From contig JAZNRH010000100.1 of NCBI GenBank assembly GCA_045590615.1, positions 1 through 15,780 on the forward strand: DNA of 15,780 bases, given 5' to 3'. Positions 11,743 through 15,780 of this stretch are shown in pieces. The DNA is from RGIG6353 sp045590615 (lineage in GTDB: Bacteria; Bacillota; Clostridia; Oscillospirales; SIG627). The first letter of the stretch is position 1, and every line of letters begins with the position of its first letter. A program made the translations under genes and the position numbers. Under the pieces are notes generated by a model, which saw nothing but the letters and a program-made list of their open reading frames with translations, searched no databases and was not told the DNA's origin.

Positions 11743-14301
11743 GTGTTCAATACTATTATACACAATTCTGCAAAAAAGTCAACAGAAAAATATTCCCTTT
11801 CTTCCATAGCCTCCGAGGTTGAAAGCTATAACGAAATGTCACGCCAAAGCGAAGCCTTTACGGCTGACTTGTCTCAGTATACTGCAAAGGAACAAAGGAT
11901 AGTACAGAAAGCTATCGACAGTGGTATTCTCAACAACACCAACAGAAGCCACGAGCTTGTAGACCTTATAGCGAAGCTGTCGGCTCACCTTGATACAGAC
12001 TTTGATTTTGTAAATAATGAAAAACTCAAGGAGTCGGGCTTTGCTATCGAGGGCGTGAGCGTTAACGGTTTTGTAAACGAAAATGGAATTACCATAAATA
12101 CTCAATCCCAAAAGTATCTTAACTCGGTTGTGGGACACGAAATAACCCACGTGCTGAAGGGCTCGGAGCTTTTCGACAGTCTGCAAAGCACCCTTTTTGA
12201 TTACGCCAAGTCGAGAGGCGAGTATGATACAAGACTTGAAAGACTTACGGAAGCGTACAAAGGCATTGAAAACGTTGATATAAACGAAGAGCTTACTGCC
12301 GACCTTGTGGGAGATTATATCTTTACCGACAGAAAGTTTGTAGAGCATCTTCTCAACACTGACCGTAACGCTTTCCAGAAGATATACGATGAAGTCAAAT
12401 ACCTTTGCAAAATCGCCACTGCAGGCTCAAAGGAAGCAAAAGCACTACTTAAAGCAAAGAAGATATTTGACGACGTGTATAGCAAGAGGGAGACGAGTGC
12501 AGTTGAGGGGGTTAAGTATAGCCTAAAGGCAATCGAAACAAACGGAACAGAACATGTTATAAACCCCTTTTCTATAACAAAAAAAGATGTGCTTGACTAT
12601 CTTACAAAATCTAAAAAAGGTCAGTTTAAAGAAAAAACATATTTTCCCATTTCCTCTCATACACCCAAAGCAATTATCAACACTTTGCAAAATGCTGGTA
12701 TAAATGTAGCAGATAAACCATTGATTATGCAAGCAAAAAAAGCAAAGCAGTCTACTGGAGAAAAAAACACATTAACAGCAAAAGATGGTACAATTATTCG
12801 CTATCATGCTGTAAGTCCAGAAGAAATTTTAGAAGTGGTAGACAAACTCGTTAATCCCGAGATTGCAATATATCAAACTAATCGAACAAAAAAGGTTACA
12901 GTAGATGGGCAAACAAAAATCGTCCCCACTCCCGATAATTTTGCTTTTTTCGTAACACTTGACAACGGGAAAGAATGTGTAGCGATTATTGAATTTGACA
13001 GTTTTATTGAAAAAGATTTTATAATTGAAGATGATAACGGCGAAAGTTTCCACACCACAGTAACAATTTTTGAACCGGATGTAACTCGTAATGGTGAAGA
13101 ATTCGACTATGCCGAATACTTACTCATGAATTATAATAACCACGAGCTTGATATAGTAAAAGAAAGCCCGAATTCCAAAACTGCTTACGGCGAGAACCAC
13201 GCCACAGTTTTAGAAAACGAACTTTCTAATATTATTATATCCAATTCAGGCACAAATGTCAATAGAAAAAATTCCCTTTCTCCCATTACCCCCGAAATTG
13301 CTTCCAACGGAACGCTTAAAATCACAAGTGACAACGTAACGCTTAAAGCGCCTGAGGTTAAAGCAAACACCAAAACTAAAAATGCCCTTGGTGATGATAT
13401 CCCTATAAGGGACGATATAAGGAAATTATCTCTCGAGGATATCGCACCACCTGTTAAGGGAACGGGAAGCAAAATCAATTATCAAAATTACACTGAAGAA
13501 GATTTTGAATCAAACTCTAAAGCACTTGTTTCAATGAAATCGGTAAAAGACCTTACGGGTAATGAGTTCTCAAATAAAGATGTGCCGTTAAGAGAGAGAA
13601 TCAGAAGCTTTTTTGCTTCCCTCGGCAACAAAGTAAAAACCGAAGAATTTGGAGAGGTTGCATTAAATAATTCGAGTTTACATGACGATTTCGGGCACGG
13701 CTTAACTTTCAATAAAGTAGTTTCTTTTGATGCTATCCCCGAGGTTTTGAACTCTGGAGTAGTTATAGATTCTCAAACACGAGGAAATGGAAATTATGAA
13801 AGAATTATCGTTGCAGCACCTATAACCATTGCAAATGAACCATGCTATATGGGAGTAATGCTGCAAAGAGATTTTCAAAGTCAAAGATTATATTTGCACG
13901 ATGTAGTTACGTTAAAGCAAATAGAGGCTTTGAACTTGTCAGAAACGACTCCGATCACGACGGAGGTCTCTGAAAAGAGCAACAGCCTCTACATGACAAG
14001 TATACTCCAAAAAGCAGTTCTTGTCAATAGCAAGTCTACTCATGACTCCAAGAATATATTCTCTACGGAACAAAAAAACAAAAAATTCTCAACAAGAGCA
14101 GAACTTCACGACAATATAATTGAAAGAATAAAATCACGTTTTTCCAAGCGAGGCTATGACTTTGACGAGATTTTAAGCAAAGCCAAAGACTTGCAAATTT
14201 ATACTTTAATTTCATTGATATTTTTCCTCCTGTCGAAGCAAAATTGTATCAATAAAACCGAAGCGAAGAAACGGTCTATTGTTCGTAATGAAAAACAATA
14301 A
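11743..14301 (+). CDS. Truncated phage/ICE polyvalent protein (metallopeptidase, MuF_C-like and LPD3-like domains)
   Basis: 852-aa ORF from GTG 11743; coding-like sequence continues upstream in frame to 11638, so the start is artificial. Domains: HExxH metallopeptidase (about residues 25-250) with His132-Glu133-x-x-His136 in VVGHEITHVLKG and candidate third ligand Glu182/Glu183 in INEELTADLVGD; MuF C-terminal/PBECR-like nuclease or toxin region (about 260-500; FPISSHTPKAIINTL, VDKLVNPEIAIYQT, FAFFVTLDNGKECVAIIEFD); LPD3-like domain (about 620-730; KVKTEEFGEVALNNSSLHDDFGHG, ERIIVAAPITIANEPCYMGVM). Domains are separated by short basic motifs ending in SLS or SL. After RGYDFDEILSKAKDLQ (about 818) the protein changes to an unrelated hydrophobic tail and stops, a sign of truncation. 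In intact phage and conjugative elements such proteins are injected with the DNA. Here no phage genes surround it and no ribosome binding site is clear, so it is probably a remnant. Domain names rest on remembered family patterns. Confidence 0.65.
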   Translation: MFNTIIHNSAKKSTEKYSLSSIASEVESYNEMSRQSEAFTADLSQYTAKEQRIVQKAIDSGILNNTNRSHELVDLIAKLSAHLDTDFDFVNNEKLKESGFAIEGVSVNGFVNENGITINTQSQKYLNSVVGHEITHVLKGSELFDSLQSTLFDYAKSRGEYDTRLERLTEAYKGIENVDINEELTADLVGDYIFTDRKFVEHLLNTDRNAFQKIYDEVKYLCKIATAGSKEAKALLKAKKIFDDVYSKRETSAVEGVKYSLKAIETNGTEHVINPFSITKKDVLDYLTKSKKGQFKEKTYFPISSHTPKAIINTLQNAGINVADKPLIMQAKKAKQSTGEKNTLTAKDGTIIRYHAVSPEEILEVVDKLVNPEIAIYQTNRTKKVTVDGQTKIVPTPDNFAFFVTLDNGKECVAIIEFDSFIEKDFIIEDDNGESFHTTVTIFEPDVTRNGEEFDYAEYLLMNYNNHELDIVKESPNSKTAYGENHATVLENELSNIIISNSGTNVNRKNSLSPITPEIASNGTLKITSDNVTLKAPEVKANTKTKNALGDDIPIRDDIRKLSLEDIAPPVKGTGSKINYQNYTEEDFESNSKALVSMKSVKDLTGNEFSNKDVPLRERIRSFFASLGNKVKTEEFGEVALNNSSLHDDFGHGLTFNKVVSFDAIPEVLNSGVVIDSQTRGNGNYERIIVAAPITIANEPCYMGVMLQRDFQSQRLYLHDVVTLKQIEALNLSETTPITTEVSEKSNSLYMTSILQKAVLVNSKSTHDSKNIFSTEQKNKKFSTRAELHDNIIERIKSRFSKRGYDFDEILSKAKDLQIYTLISLIFFLLSKQNCINKTEAKKRSIVRNEKQ
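11778..11802 (+). repeat. Domain-junction repeat, copy 2 (STEKYSLS)
   Basis: GTCAACAGAAAAATATTCCC followed by TTTCT. It differs from copies 1 and 3 by one substitution and one inserted base, and lies just before the metallopeptidase domain. Confidence 0.7.
12003..12066 (+). repeat. 64-bp internal direct repeat, copy 2 (in native domain context)
   Basis: Here the repeat continues smoothly into NGFVNENGITINTQSQKYL and the HEITH motif, so this is the parental copy of 11563-11626. Confidence 0.85.
13255..13281 (+). repeat. Domain-junction repeat, copy 3 (NVNRKNSLS)
   Basis: Identical over 27 bp to 11405-11431. It encodes residues 505-513, between the MuF_C-like region and the linker before the LPD3-like domain. 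Confidence 0.8.
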
Positions 14302-14420
14302 ACGAGTTTTTTTGACAACATCAACTACAACTACGGAATTGTATTACATCAATTTTACATCATTTATTGGTGTAATTAGGGATATTTAGGGCAAGCTTGG
14401 GCAAAAGCAAAGAATAGAAA
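14302..14420. other. AT-rich intergenic stretch
   Basis: No ORF, tRNA or clear promoter on either strand. It starts just after the truncated polyvalent-protein ORF and ends at a bidirectional terminator. Together with 14421-14665 it forms a 360-nt gene-free zone filled with hairpins, repeat B and a partial tRNA copy. Confidence 0.5.
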
Positions 14421-14462
14421 AAAGCACTATACACAGGCATTTTCGCCTATATATAGTGCTTT
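14421..14462 (-). terminator. Bidirectional terminator-like hairpin
   Basis: AAAGCACTAT (14421-14430) pairs with ATAGTGCTTT (14453-14462), with an inner AGGC/GCCT stem. On the minus strand it runs into TTTTTTCT, a good U-tract; on the plus strand into TTTCTTC. It would stop RNA reading through from the tRNA side. Confidence 0.7.
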
Positions 14463-14479
14463 CTTCACTCAAAATATTA

Positions 14480-14501
14480 TGGGGTGAGTAATGGGGCTCG
14501 A
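14480..14501 (-). repeat. Partial copy of the tRNA-His 3' end (att-like)
   Basis: 22 bp identical to 14666-14687, which is the last 22 nt of tRNA-His from the T-loop through CCA. No acceptor 5' strand, D-arm or anticodon arm accompanies it, so it is not a tRNA gene. Duplication of exactly this part of a tRNA is what tyrosine-recombinase integration leaves as an attachment site. Confidence 0.7.
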
Positions 14502-14502
14502 C

Positions 14503-14519
14503 GGTGAACTGCGTTCACC
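14503..14519. other. Perfect 7-bp hairpin
   Basis: GGTGAAC-TGC-GTTCACC, immediately adjoining the tRNA-His fragment. A further imperfect CACTCGGGC/GCCCTCGTG stem follows at about 14524-14544. Confidence 0.5.
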
Positions 14520-14553
14520 TTTTCACTCGGGCACAGCCCTCGTGTTCCTGCCT

Positions 14554-14578
14554 AAAAACAGTACCCCGTACTGTTTTT
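14554..14578. terminator. Symmetric terminator-like hairpin
   Basis: AAAAACAGTAC (14554-14564), CCC loop, GTACTGTTTTT (14568-14578): a perfect 11-bp stem with U-runs on both strands. Its right arm overlaps the start of repeat B. Confidence 0.6.
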
Positions 14579-14637
14579 GACGGCAGTATCCCTCTCGGGT
14601 TCTTCGCCCCATTCACATTTATCTGACAAACAAGAAA
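14572..14637. repeat. 65-bp direct repeat, right copy (B)
   Basis: Same start and end as copy A at 11239-11303. It lies between the symmetric hairpin and the tRNA operon terminator. Confidence 0.85.
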
Positions 14638-14661
14638 AGCAGCCCTGACGGACTGCTTTTT
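14635..14661 (-). terminator. Terminator of the tRNA operon
   Basis: AAAAGCAGCCC (14635-14645), TGAC loop, GGACTGCTTTT (14650-14660). In minus-strand RNA the odd pair is a G-U wobble, giving a full 11-bp stem; in plus-strand RNA it is a C-A mismatch, so the minus strand is the functional one. It is located 5 nt after the tRNA-His CCA. Confidence 0.75.
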
Positions 14662-14665
14662 CGAT

Positions 14666-14743
14666 TGGGGTGAGTAATGGGGCTCGAACCCACGGCCTTC
14701 AGGGCCACAACCTGACGCTCTAGCCAACTGAGCTATACCCACC
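14666..14743 (-). tRNA. tRNA-His (GTG)
   Basis: Anticodon stem TCAGG/CCTGA with a loop containing GTG. The acceptor GTGGGTA pairs with TACTCAC (one G-U). An encoded G at position -1 (14743) pairs with C73, the tRNA-His identity element, and CCA is encoded (14668-14666). Last gene of the tRNA operon; its 3' end is partly duplicated at 14480-14501. Confidence 0.95.
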
Positions 14744-14747
14744 ATAA

Positions 14748-14824
14748 TGGCGCGCTTGGAGAGGCTCGAACTCCCGACCTACCGCTTAGAAGGCGGTTGC
14801 TCTATCCAACTGAGCTACAAACGC
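14748..14824 (-). tRNA. tRNA-Arg (TCT)
   Basis: Acceptor GCGTTTG/CAAGCGC, anticodon stem ACCGC/GCGGT with loop CTTCTAA, T-arm GGGAGTTCGAGCCTCTC, discriminator G and encoded CCA. It reads AGA/AGG codons. Middle gene of the cluster, 4 nt from tRNA-His. Confidence 0.95.
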
Positions 14825-14849
14825 GTATGGATATAAATAAAAATAAAAA

Positions 14850-14923
<74 letters not shown>

Positions 14924-14944
14924 ATATCACTTTCGTGCTTGAAT

Positions 14945-14973
14945 ATAATATCACTATTTTTGGCTTTTGTCAA
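14945..14973 (-). promoter_or_regulatory. Promoter of the tRNA Gly-Arg-His operon
   Basis: Minus strand: TTGACA (14973-14968), 17 nt, TATTAT (14950-14945). Near consensus, as expected for stable RNA. Confidence 0.85.
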
Positions 14974-15045
14974 CACTTTAATGAAAAAAATCTGAAACTT
15001 TATGAAAAATTTTCAAAAATAGCTTCAAAAACCTCAATTCTTTTA

Positions 15046-15074
15046 TTGACTTTATGCTAAAAATAATGTAAAAT
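15046..15074 (+). promoter_or_regulatory. Promoter of rny
   Basis: TTGACT (15046-15051), 17 nt, TAAAAT (15069-15074). Expected start near 15081, giving a leader of about 58 nt. It is divergent from the tRNA promoter. Confidence 0.8.
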
Positions 15075-15138
15075 ATATAGTATCGTAGTACAGCTATGTT
15101 CTATGATATAAAATATATATAAAGGAGGTGCTTGGAAA

Positions 15139-15780
15139 ATGGAAATTGTTATTACTGTTCTTGTAGCCGTTGCCACTCTCATTGTTGGTGCTGTGCTTGG
15201 TTTTCTTTACAGAAGAAAGATTGCCGAGGCGAAGATTGGTTCTGCCGAGGAAGAGGCTGTAAAGATTGTTGAGGACGCGCGCAAGGAGGCTGAGCGACTT
15301 AAGAAGGAAGCTCTTGTTGAGTCTAAGGAAGAAATTCTCAGAAACAAGGCAGAGGCAGACCGTGAAATCAAGGAACGCAGAAACGAAGTCTTTAAGCTCG
15401 AAAAGAGAGCTATTCAGAAGGAAGAAAACCTTGATAAGAAGATGGAAAACCTCGAAAAGAGAGAAGAAGCTCTGAATAAGAGCATCAAGGAAAATCAGGA
15501 TCTCAAGGAAGAGATAGAGGCAATCAAGGTAAAGCAGGTTCAGGTGCTTGAGGAGTACGCGGGACTTACCAGCGAAGAGGCTAAGGCTTATCTTATCGAG
15601 AAGATAGAGTCAGAGGCGAAGCACGAGGCTGCTATCAGACTTGCCGATATCGAACAGAACATTAAGGACGAGGCAGACGAGAAGGCGAGAAACATCGTAT
15701 CCCTTGCCATTCAGCGTTGTGCATCGAATCAGGTATCCGAGGTTGCGGTATCTGTTGTACCCCTTCCCAACGACGATATG
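15139..15780 (+). CDS. rny: Ribonuclease Y, N-terminal part (runs off the window)
   Basis: The first 214 codons are present, with no stop before the window end. RNase Y is a membrane-anchored endoribonuclease that initiates mRNA decay in Firmicutes. Visible: an N-terminal transmembrane helix (residues about 3-23, VITVLVAVATLIVGAVLGFL) followed by YRRK, then a long Glu/Lys-rich coiled coil (about 28-190) including EDARKEAERLKKEALVESKE, then SLAIQRCASNQVSEVAVSVVPLPNDDM, which leads directly into the KH domain. The HD catalytic domain lies beyond the window. The start ATG at 15139 has AAAGGAGGTG upstream with ideal spacing. Confidence in identity is high because the order of anchor, coil and VVPLPND is specific to the family. 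Confidence 0.95.
   Translation, partial: MEIVITVLVAVATLIVGAVLGFLYRRKIAEAKIGSAEEEAVKIVEDARKEAERLKKEALVESKEEILRNKAEADREIKERRNEVFKLEKRAIQKEENLDKKMENLEKREEALNKSIKENQDLKEEIEAIKVKQVQVLEEYAGLTSEEAKAYLIEKIESEAKHEAAIRLADIEQNIKDEADEKARNIVSLAIQRCASNQVSEVAVSVVPLPNDDM

Noticed and set aside
14480..14501. A second tRNA-His gene
   Set aside because: Only the last 22 nt match; there is no 5' acceptor strand, D-arm or anticodon arm.
14515..14745. Minus-strand 76-aa ORF beginning MVGIAQLARASGCGPEGRG
   Set aside because: It is the translation of tRNA-His and the repeat region, a common artefact; the tRNA explains the sequence fully.

Overview
The window looks like a chromosomal segment of a low-to-medium GC gut Clostridia bacterium, probably Oscillospiraceae/Ruminococcaceae-like. 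The reasons are AGGAGG-type ribosome binding sites, sigma-A promoters with 17-nt spacers, a Firmicutes-type RNase Y, a bile-salt-hydrolase-family enzyme, and hairpin-rich dispersed repeats. The species call is inference; no marker here fixes it.

Left part (1-6382): a choloylglycine hydrolase-family gene (start corrected to a GTG that exposes the catalytic Cys2), then a compact cassette (about 1321-1856) in which a small DUF559/Vsr-like endonuclease is enclosed by double-hairpin repeats. Next come three transporters on the + strand: an MFS permease, a MATE exporter and an ABC exporter half-transporter. The MATE and ABC genes overlap by 8 nt. The hydrolase, endonuclease and MFS genes are more AT-rich in codon use than the MATE/ABC pair and the genes after it.

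Middle (6383-9319): a near-consensus promoter drives a two-gene catabolic-looking operon (Gfo/Idh/MocA oxidoreductase plus amidohydrolase-2 family enzyme), closed by a strong terminator. After it lies a small regulatory island: a 75-aa Xre-type regulator and a divergent 34-aa ORF with a strong ribosome binding site. Their promoters interleave, and a 27/28-bp direct repeat bounds the island.

Right-centre (9275-11187): the rpsB-tsf operon on the minus strand, with its promoter, a roughly 107-nt leader, a hairpin between the tsf ribosome binding site and the tsf start, and a terminator. pyrH and frr do not follow.

Right (11239-14665): a decayed fragment of a phage/ICE-type polyvalent protein (HExxH metallopeptidase domain, MuF_C-like nuclease/toxin domain, LPD3-like domain), broken by a frame disruption and truncated at its C-terminus. 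It contains internal DNA repeats at domain junctions. A 65-bp direct repeat brackets the region, and a 22-bp copy of the 3' end of tRNA-His lies inside it, which suggests an old insertion next to the tRNA locus. A tRNA cluster (Gly-TCC, Arg-TCT, His-GTG; minus strand) with its own promoter and terminator follows. The window ends inside rny (RNase Y), which has a clear promoter divergent from the tRNAs.
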